This document shows positions 20,216-28,559 of a stretch of 34,380 nucleotides of DNA, one piece after another (within the stretch, counting starts at the first letter, position 1; each line of letters opens with the position of its first letter). Source of the stretch: QFOX01 sp033763655 (GTDB lineage Bacteria; Pseudomonadota; Alphaproteobacteria; Rickettsiales; UBA3002); NCBI GenBank assembly GCA_033763655.1, contig JANRKD010000009.1:1-34380 (forward strand), given 5' to 3'. The notes beneath the pieces were generated by a model that was not told where the DNA came from, made no database searches, and worked only from the letters and a program-made list of their open reading frames with translations. A program made the position numbers and the translations under genes.

Positions 20216-21901
20216 CTAGTTGAGAAGCTTCAGGAGGCTTTGCGGCAACTGGTTGGCTTGCGCCAACACGGCGATACCGGCTTGCAGCTGAACCTGCGCG
20301 CTCGAGAACGCGGTCGACTCAGACGAAACATCGGTATCAAGCAGCGAACTACGTGCCGAATCCTGGTTCTCAATCGAGGACTGAATCGCGTTCGAAGCGA
20401 AGTTGAACCGTGATTGCAACGCACCCACCGAAGCCCGCAGCGAGGTCGCCGTGTTCAGTGCTGCATCCAGCACCAACGAAGCGGCGGCCGCCGAAGCCGA
20501 GGAGGTGACGTCCAGCGTTGCCCCGTTATAGAGCGACGTCGAACCGGCACTGCTCAGCGAAACCTTGATGCTATCCGTCGCAGCCGAGCCCACCGAGAAG
20601 TTAAGGCCGGAACCAGCACGCGAGAAGCCCTGATTCAGGGCGTTAATCAACGCAGCCTGCTCAATGGCGTCGGTACGGATGTTGGTAAACGCCGTGGTCA
20701 GCCCCGCAAGGTCGATGACAAACGTTTGTGCATCCGCCGACTGGAAGGCAATCCGGCCCGTACCCGTTGCGATGGCATCTTTCACGCCCGTCGCCACGAA
20801 TTGCTGGCCGTTAATGTCCACGGTTATGCGGCTGGTGTTGGCCGCACCGGTATTCCCAGCATACTGGAAATTACTGATGACGGCATCCGAGCTGCTCAGG
20901 CGCAGGCCGGCAATACCGATATCGGCCGCCGTCCCCGTGACGCCCGCCAGGCGGGTCCCCGTGAAGTCCACCCCGGTAACCCCGAGGTTACGGAAAATGC
21001 TGGTGTTTGCGAACGCTTTAGCTGCAGCGGCAATCCCGGTTTCCGCATCCGAAACGCTGGTCAGGCCGATAGCCGCCACGCCGAGGTTTACGAACGTATT
21101 CCCGTTGCTCACCAGTACGCTGGTAGCTGCATTCACATAGTTACCGGTATAGGTCAAACCACCGATATCAACGCTGAATGTCGCCGAAACCCCAATCACC
21201 ACATCGGAGATTTTGAAGTTGCTAAGGCCACCTGAAAGCGAGCTGTTAACGTTAGCGAATTGCGCGTTGGTTAAAAGCGTACCGCCACTGTCGGTAACAT
21301 TCAGCGAACCCGCCGCAGCAACACCGCGCGTCGCCGCACCGGTTTGCGTGTTGTAGGCCTCGATGACACTCACCGCCGCCACCGTGGTACCTACGGCCGA
21401 CCCGGTAATGGTCCCACCCAGAACGGTGTTCTTTACTGCCGTCGCATCGAGGTTAAACAGCGTGGTGGACGTACCCAGACCACCGTTCAACAAACCCACA
21501 CCGTTGAAGTTGGTGCTGGCTGCGATACGGTCAATCTCCGACGTCAGCGCGCTGAACTCCTGGTTCAACAGGGCGCGGTTGCTATCGGTCAGCTGACCCG
21601 AAGATGCCTGCACCGCAATTGCTTTCTGACGTTGCAGAATATCCACGATCTGGCTGAGCGAACCATCCGCCACCTGCAGCAGGCTGGTGCCTTGTGCGGC
21701 GTTGGCCAGTGCGGTACGAAGGGTTGTCACCTGCGTACGCAGCGCGGTACCGGTTGCCAGACCGGCCACGTCGTCCGATGCCTGGGTGATGCGGTTACCG
21801 CTCGATAAGCGGGCGATGGAGGAAGAGGCGCTGCTCGACGCCCGGTTAATGTTACCCTGCGCATTGAACGCAGCGATATTCGAAATAATAGAGTTAGCCA
21901 T
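20216..21901 (-). CDS. fliC: Flagellin
   Basis: This is the filament subunit, 561 aa. The conserved N-terminal D0/D1 region has SSIARLSSGNRITQASDDVA, LADGSLSQIVDILQRQK-type helices and LLNQEFSALTSEIDRIA. The C-terminal D1/D0 region has SRFNFASNAIQSSIENQDSA, LDTDVSSESTAFS and the ending AQANQLPQSLLKLLN. The middle (about 170-460) is the variable surface domain, rich in T, S, G, N and A. ATG 21901 is preceded by AGGAG; the frame open to 21958 is leader. A sigma-54 promoter and a CtrA-type box lie about 105 bp upstream. The lysine methylase fliB and fliW lie directly upstream, and flaG, fliD and fliS downstream. Confidence 0.96.
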   Translation of the reverse strand: MANSIISNIAAFNAQGNINRASSSASSSIARLSSGNRITQASDDVAGLATGTALRTQVTTLRTALANAAQGTSLLQVADGSLSQIVDILQRQKAIAVQASSGQLTDSNRALLNQEFSALTSEIDRIAASTNFNGVGLLNGGLGTSTTLFNLDATAVKNTVLGGTITGSAVGTTVAAVSVIEAYNTQTGAATRGVAAAGSLNVTDSGGTLLTNAQFANVNSSLSGGLSNFKISDVVIGVSATFSVDIGGLTYTGNYVNAATSVLVSNGNTFVNLGVAAIGLTSVSDAETGIAAAAKAFANTSIFRNLGVTGVDFTGTRLAGVTGTAADIGIAGLRLSSSDAVISNFQYAGNTGAANTSRITVDINGQQFVATGVKDAIATGTGRIAFQSADAQTFVIDLAGLTTAFTNIRTDAIEQAALINALNQGFSRAGSGLNFSVGSAATDSIKVSLSSAGSTSLYNGATLDVTSSASAAAASLVLDAALNTATSLRASVGALQSRFNFASNAIQSSIENQDSARSSLLDTDVSSESTAFSSAQVQLQAGIAVLAQANQLPQSLLKLLN

Positions 21902-22005
21902 TATACTTCTCCTACTTGGATTGTTAAACTTCACCAGGGCTACATGCCCACCACACACCCGAAAGCTGGAAACATCATGTCTCCGGGTTTTCCCGAGTGT
22001 ATGTT

Positions 22006-22022
22006 TGCATCATTACCGCCAA
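22006..22022 (-). promoter_or_regulatory. Sigma-54 promoter of fliC
   Basis: Read on the minus strand, TTGGCGGTAATGATGCA has GG and GC ten bases apart, with TTGGC and TGCA conserved. Start would be near 21994, leaving a leader of about 93 bases that includes a CGGG-aaaa-CCCG hairpin. Long flagellin leaders are targets of translational regulators in this class. Confidence 0.72.
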
Positions 22023-22026
22023 TTCG

Positions 22027-22041
22027 TTAAATTAGCGTTAA
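22027..22041. promoter_or_regulatory. CtrA-type binding site upstream of fliC
   Basis: TTAA-ATTAGCG-TTAA matches the alphaproteobacterial CtrA consensus TTAA-N7-TTAA exactly. It ends four bases upstream of the sigma-54 -24 element, so a bound protein could contact or block the sigma-54 holoenzyme. The function is inferred from consensus alone. Confidence 0.55.
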
Positions 22042-22250
22042 CAACACGACGTTCATTCAAAAATAATTTTGGCACGCTGCGGAGAACCCGCTTAAGAACC
22101 GCCATTACCCTCAAACGCGAAGCAGCGATGACATCTGTCACACTGCCTCAATCCTGTTCACCATGCCACAAAACAGCCTGCCTGTCATGCGGATTTTTAT
22201 CCCATACCGGTTTTTGTGGATTCAGACGGCGGCGCTGTGGCCGCAAAACA

Positions 22251-23420
22251 TCACTCGCCAATCAGGGCGCGCAGACGGGATTCGCGCACCCAGCCGGTCT
22301 CGCGGTAAATCTGCAGCGACAGGGTCGGGTCGGCGAGATGGTCCATGAACCGTGAAAGCGTGTAGATCGCCTCCACCACCGCTGCTTCGTCTGGCGCTTC
22401 GCCCAGCGTCGCAAGCGCCAGACGCACTGTCGCGAGCCGCACGCCGATGACAGTCACCCGCTCACTCAGTGTGCCGCCAAACCCCGCAAACGGGAACAGC
22501 GCCTGCGACAATTGCGCCTGCACATAATGCCGCAACACCGCCTGCATTTCGGGGCGATTACCCTGCGCGCGTATCCGTGCCAGCACCCGCAGGGCGTAGG
22601 TGGCGGCATCCTCCGCCAGCACGATGGCACCGTTTTCGGCAAACTGCGCGCCGAGCGCCTGCGCCATTGCCGCAATCCGTGCCAGCAGCGCCGGACGCGG
22701 GTTGCGGCTGGCCGCGACCAGCCCCTGCAACGCATGCAGCAGGTTAAAAATATCGACCGGCTGCGGCTCGGCGGCAGGGATGCGGCTTTCGGCCATCGCC
22801 CGGTAGAGCGGCACCGCCTCCGCCCAGGCATTCGCGGGCTGCATCTCGATGGCGCGGGCAATCGCGCTCACCCGCATGAGGTTATAGCTGGCGCTGAACT
22901 GTGTATCCCCCGCCACCGCAAGAAATGTCTGATGAATCCCGAGTGCGGCGTCGGCATCGAGGCCCTCGGGCAGAACATTGCGCAGGGAATAGGGCGTGCG
23001 CACCGCGCGGCGCTCACTGGTTGCAAACGCCTCTTCGCCATCTTCCGCGTAGAGCATCAGCCGCGCCGCCTCGGGGCAGGAAAGCGCCGCCGAAGTGAGC
23101 AGTGTGCCGCCCAGCGCACGGGTGATACGCGGATAAAAATGGCAGGCATCGCCGAGGAAGTCCTCGCCGTAATCGCGATGGATGCTGCACAGCCCGCCCT
23201 CGAACTTCACGCAATAATCCGTCGCCGGGTCGCGGCGCATGATGAACTCGGACTCGCCGCTGCTGACGGCCGCAAGCAGCTCGGGGGCCTCGCTGGTATA
23301 TTTGGCCACCGTTTCCGCCGTCAGCTGCATACCCCAGCCTTTGCAGCACGTGTCGGGGCATTCGCTGCCCAGGCAGGAGAAGCGCTCCACCGCCTTGATG
23401 TGCATCCGCGTCGGGTTCAT
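22251..23420 (-). CDS. fliB: Flagellin lysine-N-methylase FliB
   Basis: FliB transfers methyl groups to lysines of flagellin; family work points to an iron-sulfur-cluster-dependent reaction. The diagnostic N-terminal motif FSCLGSECPDTCCKGW (residues 14-29) is present with C16, C21, C25 and C26. Further conserved cysteines are C70, C78 (YCVKFEGGLCSIH), C93 (GDACHFYPR) and C115 (LSCPEAAR). The C-terminal half is helical and less conserved. Length 389 aa is normal. It starts 25 bp after fliW with a weak GGA site, ends upstream of fliC, and belongs to the flgI-to-fliB transcription unit. Its placement implies the filament is methylated. Confidence 0.93.
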   Translation of the reverse strand: MNPTRMHIKAVERFSCLGSECPDTCCKGWGMQLTAETVAKYTSEAPELLAAVSSGESEFIMRRDPATDYCVKFEGGLCSIHRDYGEDFLGDACHFYPRITRALGGTLLTSAALSCPEAARLMLYAEDGEEAFATSERRAVRTPYSLRNVLPEGLDADAALGIHQTFLAVAGDTQFSASYNLMRVSAIARAIEMQPANAWAEAVPLYRAMAESRIPAAEPQPVDIFNLLHALQGLVAASRNPRPALLARIAAMAQALGAQFAENGAIVLAEDAATYALRVLARIRAQGNRPEMQAVLRHYVQAQLSQALFPFAGFGGTLSERVTVIGVRLATVRLALATLGEAPDEAAVVEAIYTLSRFMDHLADPTLSLQIYRETGWVRESRLRALIGE

Positions 23421-23445
23421 GGAAACTATCCGAAAAAAAATATTG

Positions 23446-23958
23446 TTACAATGAAAGCGGCTGGCGGATCAGGTATTTGGTGTGCGGGAACACATATTGG
23501 GCGGCGACGCGGCGCGCCACATCCACCAGCACCGGCGCACGGGCGTTGACCGACAATCTGGCCGCACCCGATTCGCGGTGTACCGTCACCATCAGCAGCA
23601 CTGCCACTTCGCCCTGTGTCATGTCGAGGTCGCGCACCGCCTGTTCAAGGTCGGCCGCCTCGATAATCGGGTTGTGCAAATCCACCGGCAGGGTGATGAA
23701 CGACAACGCCGCATCGTCAAGCGATTGCAGCAATTTGAAGCGGGCCATTTTCTCGGAGGGAAAATGCGTCAGGCAGTAATTCACGCGGTCGGGCATGCCA
23801 AGCAAGCCGGTCGGGAAGTAAATCGACTGTTTCGGCTGCACCGCAATGCGGCCAAAACGGGTCTCCATCTCTTCGGCCTCGGAAACAGGCGCGGAAAGTA
23901 TCGACTGGCCTATTACCGCTGGACCACCGCTGGTCATCCGAAATTCTCCTCGCAACAT
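23446..23958 (-). CDS. fliW: Flagellar assembly factor FliW
   Basis: FliW binds flagellin and, in other bacteria, the translational repressor CsrA, coupling free flagellin to fliC translation. The conserved core begins at METRFGRIAV and continues with IYFPTGLLGMPDRVNYCLTH, FKLLQSLDDAALSFITLPV, and the C-terminal VTVHRES and SVNARAPVLVD segments. ATG 23958 has AAGGAG at good spacing and gives 170 aa; ATG 23937 also has GAGGAG and gives 163. The FliW core is about 130-150 aa, so there is a short N-terminal extension. It lies between flgL and fliB. No csrA is in the window. Confidence 0.93.
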   Translation of the reverse strand: MLRGEFRMTSGGPAVIGQSILSAPVSEAEEMETRFGRIAVQPKQSIYFPTGLLGMPDRVNYCLTHFPSEKMARFKLLQSLDDAALSFITLPVDLHNPIIEAADLEQAVRDLDMTQGEVAVLLMVTVHRESGAARLSVNARAPVLVDVARRVAAQYVFPHTKYLIRQPLSL

Positions 23959-24066
23959 GTGCCTCTCCTTGGGTTGGTAACTTCGTGTCACGCCAAAGGC
24001 AGCCTGTCTGCACTTTAGCATAGTAACCGCCTGTTGCAAGTAAACAGGTGGTTTTCAGGGGATCAA

Positions 24067-24972
24067 CTACCTCAGAAAATCCGAGAGCCGTAATTGACTT
24101 AAACGCGCATAGACCTGGAATGTCGCCTGCAGGATGGACTGATACCCCGCCACCTCCGTCGAGGCGGCGACAATGTCGGTTTTGCTCACCCCGTCGGACA
24201 ATTGTTTCCAGTAGCTGCTTAAATCCCTGAGGCGGCCATCAATCGCCTGAATGTTGAGCGCCGCGCCGCCAATGCGGGAACGCACCGTCACCAGGTCTTT
24301 CTGGCCGTCCTGAATCAACTGTTGCGCCTGCTGCAACTGCGTCGGGTCGCCGGTGATGGCGGCGGAAATCGCCTGTTTGGCTGCCGCATAAATCTTCTGG
24401 AAAGCAATGTCATCGGCGCGGGCAGGAAACGCGATTTCGGTGCGTTCATCGGCGCGCAGGGTGACGTCCTGTTTGGCGCCCACATAATAATTATCATCCG
24501 GCAGGCCAACCAGCGTGTTGGTGGCGCTTGTCGAGGGCACCGGCGGGTTTGAGGTATCGGTGCCGGCAAAGATATAATTGCCGTTGAAGGTGGTGTTCAG
24601 CTCCCCCGCCAGCGATGCCAGCAAATCCCCCACCACCTGCGGCAGGTTCGCCGTTTGCAGGGTCGCCCCGTTCGCGCCGATGATGGCGGTTTTAATCCGG
24701 TCGGCAATATCGACGATATTGCTCAGCGCCGTGTCAGCTGTCTGCAGCTTGCTGATATTCAGCTGGTTATTGACGTTGAATTGCGCCGCGCGTTCAATCT
24801 GCCCATTCACCTGCGTAAACTGCTCGACGCTGCCGTTAAGCCCGGCGAAATCGCGCGACTTCAACCCGCTTGATATCTGGTTCTGCAGTTCCGACAGCTT
24901 TGTCTGCGAGGTGGTGACATCCCGCAGCGTGTCGTTAATCAGCGATAAGCTTCCAATCCGTGAAGCAACCAT
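24067..24972 (-). CDS. flgL: Flagellar hook-filament junction protein FlgL (HAP3)
   Basis: FlgL joins the hook-associated FlgK ring to the filament. The 301-aa protein has a flagellin-like N-terminal helix (RDVTTSQTKLSELQNQISSG with KSRDFAGLNG), the FlgL-typical FNGNYIFAGTDTSNPPV segment, and a C-terminal helix (EVAGYQSILQATFQVYARLSQ). Length matches enteric FlgL. AGGGAGA precedes ATG 24972. The gap to flgK is 11 bp. About 108 bp separate it from fliW, containing an imperfect CCACCTGTT/AACAGGCGG hairpin. Confidence 0.95.
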   Translation of the reverse strand: MVASRIGSLSLINDTLRDVTTSQTKLSELQNQISSGLKSRDFAGLNGSVEQFTQVNGQIERAAQFNVNNQLNISKLQTADTALSNIVDIADRIKTAIIGANGATLQTANLPQVVGDLLASLAGELNTTFNGNYIFAGTDTSNPPVPSTSATNTLVGLPDDNYYVGAKQDVTLRADERTEIAFPARADDIAFQKIYAAAKQAISAAITGDPTQLQQAQQLIQDGQKDLVTVRSRIGGAALNIQAIDGRLRDLSSYWKQLSDGVSKTDIVAASTEVAGYQSILQATFQVYARLSQLRLSDFLR

Positions 24973-24983
24973 GCTATTTCTCC

Positions 24984-27716
24984 CTAAAACGTCTCTAGTA
25001 GCGATTCATACATTTGATTGACGATGCTGATAACCCGCGCCGTCGCCGAATACGCGTTCTGGAACGTAATCGTGTTGGCCAGCTCTTCGTCGAGGTTGAC
25101 GCCGCTCCCCGCCTCGGACTCGCTGACGAACCCATCGAACAGGGTTTGCGCATTGACGGCATTGTCGCGCGCCTCCGAGGATCGCTGCGCGAGGAACCCC
25201 AGCACCTGGCTGCTATACCCCTGCAACGACTGCGACGTGGCCGGCAGGCCACCGGCGGCATCGAAGGAAATAACGTCGGAGTTCAGCTTCGCCAGACGTT
25301 GCGCCACCGAATTATCGCCCGAAAAACGCACATAGGTGTAGACGTCGTTATTGTTGGTCGCGACGCTTTTCTCCTGCCGCACCAGCGACCCGGTCGAAAT
25401 CAGGCTGGCATTGGCCAGCAAGCGGTCCTGCACCCGCAGATTAACGGCGCTGCCCTTTTGCGCATCCCCCGTCGCGGTGAGGCTGTTGCTGGCGAAAAAG
25501 TTATTCAGCCCGAAATAATGCGAGAATCCCCAGTTGGTTCCCGCTTCTGCCGGCGCACCATCGGGCTTGCCGAGCTGTTGCGAATCCAGTTCGTCAATCG
25601 CCACGCCATAGGATTCACCCGCATTGCCGCCGATGATTTTCAGGAAGGCCGGCCCATCGACATATTTGCCGTTGAGGGTCGGCAGCTCCACCCCGTTAGC
25701 ATCGACCAGTATCGCCCGCAGCGATTCCTGCGAGGTGCCGGGCAGCACCATGGTTCCCGGCGCGCCCACCGCCCGCGTATCGTAGCGTTTGTTAAAGACG
25801 TTGATCTGGTTGTTATCGACCCGGTAGGTGATGGGGGCGCTGCTGATGACACCCGCCCCATCGACGACCGAAACATTAAGCGTAATGTCATAGTATTCTG
25901 ACCCTGCATTGGCGCTGAGATCCACCTGCATCTGGCCCTTGTCGCGCGTGCGCTCCTGGAACCCGGCCGGCACCGCACCATAGGGCGGGAAGGCCTGGAT
26001 GTTGCCCGCATCGTTGACCGGGCCGGTCGCGGTCGCATTCGCCCCGGCAGTAAAAGTGACGGAATTGCCGATGACCGAAGTGACGGTGAAAAATCCCGTC
26101 AGGTTTACCGCCGGGATGCCGTTGACCGGCCCGCTCGGTGCATTAAGGAAAATCGTTTCGCCCACCGTCACGTTCGGCGGCGACACAAGGTTGATGGTCA
26201 CATCCGGCGTGCCGATGGTCGTTGTGTAGCTTGACGTGGTGGCAATCGAAATACTCGGCGCAGTCTGCGTCACGCTCGTAATGTCGATAGCGGCGTCATC
26301 CCTGACGGTGACCCCTGTGACAAAAACCTTGCTGGTATCGCTGCTGATATTTTCGAGGTCGAGGTCGAAATTGAACAGCGCCGGGGCGCCGCTGGGCAGC
26401 ACGTTCGTATCCGAAGCCAATTGGATATTGTTGAGGTTGCCGAGCTTCGCCTTGTTGCCGGGGGCGCCGAAATGGTTGTTAATTTCATCGACAATCGTCT
26501 GCAGGGTCGGCTTGCCGTTGCCCTGGCCGGAATCGAGCCGGGCCAGATCAATCGTCAGTGGCCGAATCCCGGTGAAAGTTTCATCGGCATAGGCCGACGA
26601 TACCGGCTGGCCATCCGGGCGCAATACCGCAATACGCACCAGCCCCTGCCAGTTGAACTGATCGCTCGCGCGCACCTCGCGTTCGCCGGTCAGCGATGTG
26701 GCGGGCGGGAACCCCGAGCCGTTGTTATGGATGGCGTTCACACTGTCGCGCAGGCGGCTGGCCAGTGAATCGAGCTGGTCGAGCACTTCGTTGAACTTCA
26801 CGTCGCGCACCTGCTGCAACCCGGCCAGCTTCCCGGCGGAAATGCCCGAAATGATGTTTTTCGACTGGCCGCCGGCAATGAGCTGCGAAGGCGCACCAAT
26901 CTGCCTGCCGTCGTCGTCGAGCGTCAGCACCTGCACGGCGTTCAGGGTTTCATCGTTAACAAACGTATTCAACGAAGACGCCCGGCTGTAGCTGAGCTGG
27001 TGGCGCACACCGTCTTCTACCAGCGCCATCCCGTTGCCGGTCACCACGCTGACACTGCCGCTTTCGGCAAAGGTCACCGAAATATCAATATTCTCGGAAA
27101 GCGTGCGCAATTCGCGGTCGCGGCTGTCGAGCAGCTCGCTGGTCGATTGCCCGAGCGATTTTGCCTGCGTCAGCGCATCGTTGATATTCTTCAGCCGGTC
27201 GAGCGAACTGTTGATGGTCGAAACGGCATCGCCGATTTCCTGATCGGCCTGATAGCGCAAATCATGGACATTAATCGCCAGATCCGAAATCTGCGATGCC
27301 AGCAGGTTGGCCGAGGCAATCGCATTGCTCTTGAGCGAATTGGTTTCCGGCGTTTCGGCCAGTTGCTGCACCGAGTTGAAAAACGAGGTCACATAACTAT
27401 CAATCGAGTTGGCGGAACCCGGACGGCCCAGCAACGCCTGAATGCGCTGAAAATACACATCGAATGTCTGGCTGGTTGCATTGTTCGAGCCTTGCGTCTG
27501 CACCGAGCGCTGGAGGTATTTGTCAATCTTGCGGGTAATTTCGTCGATTTGCACGCCGCTGCCAAACCCCGCCACCGTTACCGCCGACTGGTTGATAATC
27601 TGGCGCGAATACCCCGCCGTATTGACGTTCGCGATGTTCTGCGACAGCACCGCAATCGACTGCTGGTTGACCCGCAATCCCGAAAGCGCGTTATTCAGTG
27701 CAAGGGCGAGTGACAT
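24984..27716 (-). CDS. flgK: Flagellar hook-associated protein FlgK (HAP1, very long form)
   Basis: FlgK forms the first ring between hook and filament. The N-terminus LSQNIANVNTAGYSRQ (24-39), with the FlgK helical region to about 330 (DRLKNINDALTQAKSLGQST, LDSLASRLRDSVNAIHNNGS), and the C-terminus LANTITFQNAYSATARVISI are canonical. At 910 aa it far exceeds enteric FlgK (about 550). The extra sequence lies between about residues 380 and 740 and includes a beta-rich segment at 503-571 resembling two inserts in FlgE. The stop of flgN is one base before ATG 27716, so translation is probably coupled. Confidence 0.95.
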   Translation of the reverse strand: MSLALALNNALSGLRVNQQSIAVLSQNIANVNTAGYSRQIINQSAVTVAGFGSGVQIDEITRKIDKYLQRSVQTQGSNNATSQTFDVYFQRIQALLGRPGSANSIDSYVTSFFNSVQQLAETPETNSLKSNAIASANLLASQISDLAINVHDLRYQADQEIGDAVSTINSSLDRLKNINDALTQAKSLGQSTSELLDSRDRELRTLSENIDISVTFAESGSVSVVTGNGMALVEDGVRHQLSYSRASSLNTFVNDETLNAVQVLTLDDDGRQIGAPSQLIAGGQSKNIISGISAGKLAGLQQVRDVKFNEVLDQLDSLASRLRDSVNAIHNNGSGFPPATSLTGEREVRASDQFNWQGLVRIAVLRPDGQPVSSAYADETFTGIRPLTIDLARLDSGQGNGKPTLQTIVDEINNHFGAPGNKAKLGNLNNIQLASDTNVLPSGAPALFNFDLDLENISSDTSKVFVTGVTVRDDAAIDITSVTQTAPSISIATTSSYTTTIGTPDVTINLVSPPNVTVGETIFLNAPSGPVNGIPAVNLTGFFTVTSVIGNSVTFTAGANATATGPVNDAGNIQAFPPYGAVPAGFQERTRDKGQMQVDLSANAGSEYYDITLNVSVVDGAGVISSAPITYRVDNNQINVFNKRYDTRAVGAPGTMVLPGTSQESLRAILVDANGVELPTLNGKYVDGPAFLKIIGGNAGESYGVAIDELDSQQLGKPDGAPAEAGTNWGFSHYFGLNNFFASNSLTATGDAQKGSAVNLRVQDRLLANASLISTGSLVRQEKSVATNNNDVYTYVRFSGDNSVAQRLAKLNSDVISFDAAGGLPATSQSLQGYSSQVLGFLAQRSSEARDNAVNAQTLFDGFVSESEAGSGVNLDEELANTITFQNAYSATARVISIVNQMYESLLETF

Positions 27717-27717
27717 G

Positions 27718-28185
27718 TCATGCCCGCTGGTTGAGGTTCATGGAAAGCGCGAGGTCGCCCGTCTGCGCGGGGATGCCTTTGGGGCCATAGGTTCCGGGGC
27801 GGTGCTGCTCGCTCATCACATCCATGATGGCCTGCATCACACGGCTGTTGACCGCCCGCGCCACCGAGACCTTGCGGAAATTATCCTCAACGCTGAAGGC
27901 AAGGTCATCGGCCCGCAGCAACAACTCCTCGCGCATCGGTTCATCCGCGTTGCGCAGAAACCCCGGGTCGCTCGCCAGCAGGCGCTGATAGTTTTCGAGC
28001 AGCGCCGTCAGTTGCAGTTTTTCGTCGTGCAGCCGTGGCAGCTCCTTGAAACGTCGCGCACCGATATGCTCGCTTTCCTCGGCCAGAATATCGCTCAGGC
28101 GCAAGGTCGCCTGCATCAACCCGTCGATACTCAGCGAAGCCCGCAAGGCAGCATTGGGCAATTGATGGGGATGGTGGGGCTGCAT
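27718..28185 (-). CDS. flgN: FlgN-like export chaperone
   Basis: FlgN chaperones FlgK and FlgL to the export gate. The 155-aa predicted protein is largely helical. Its core LMQATLRLSDILAEESEHIG, then LPRLHDEKLQLTALLENYQR, fits the FlgN pattern of a long E/L-rich helix followed by a K..L...Y helix. Its position directly before flgK-flgL supports this. The C-terminal third (HRPGTYGPKG and after) is probably flexible. It starts 3 bp after flgJ and ends 1 bp before flgK. Sequence conservation in this family is low, so the call rests on pattern plus context. Confidence 0.75.
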   Translation of the reverse strand: MQPHHPHQLPNAALRASLSIDGLMQATLRLSDILAEESEHIGARRFKELPRLHDEKLQLTALLENYQRLLASDPGFLRNADEPMREELLLRADDLAFSVEDNFRKVSVARAVNSRVMQAIMDVMSEQHRPGTYGPKGIPAQTGDLALSMNLNQRA

Positions 28186-28188
28186 AAC

Positions 28189-28539
28189 CTATTCCACTTC
28201 CTGTTGGTGAATCATGACACGCTTGACCTGATCGGCGACGCCGACCCCGCCGCTGCGCGCGAGAATCTTGCCGTACTCATCGACCAGCAACGAGTGATAC
28301 ATTTCCTCGCTTTCGCTGCCGCCGAGGGCTTCCTTCGTATCGACGGTCGAGAACATGCTCGACAGCATCTGCGAAATAAATTGCGCCTCGAACTCGCTGG
28401 CGACGCCGTCGATTTTGGCGGCATCGGGCCGGGCGCCTTTGAGTTTCAGGCCGGAGACGGGGCGGTTGGCAGCTTCTTTAATCGCGATCATATCGGTATC
28501 CGTGGGTGATAAGGTGGCACTGCGTAAAGGGTTCATCAT
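28189..28539 (-). CDS. flgJ: Rod-binding protein, FlgJ N-terminal domain only
   Basis: The 116-aa predicted protein matches the rod-binding domain of FlgJ, with ASEFEAQFISQMLSSMFSTV, GGSESEEMYHSLLVDEYGKI and a helical end. The muramidase domain found in enteric FlgJ (over 300 aa) is absent. That is usual for alphaproteobacteria, where a separate enzyme opens the peptidoglycan. AGGAACGC precedes ATGATG at 28539. It lies between flgI and flgN in one tight transcription unit. Confidence 0.88.
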   Translation of the reverse strand: MMNPLRSATLSPTDTDMIAIKEAANRPVSGLKLKGARPDAAKIDGVASEFEAQFISQMLSSMFSTVDTKEALGGSESEEMYHSLLVDEYGKILARSGGVGVADQVKRVMIHQQEVE

Positions 28540-28559
28540 GCGTTCCTGTTCTCGTGGCG

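Noticed and set aside
23959..24066. Sigma-54 promoter before fliW (TTGGCGTGACACGAAG)
   Set aside because: The -12 GC is missing at the required distance, so fliW is taken to be read from the flgI operon.
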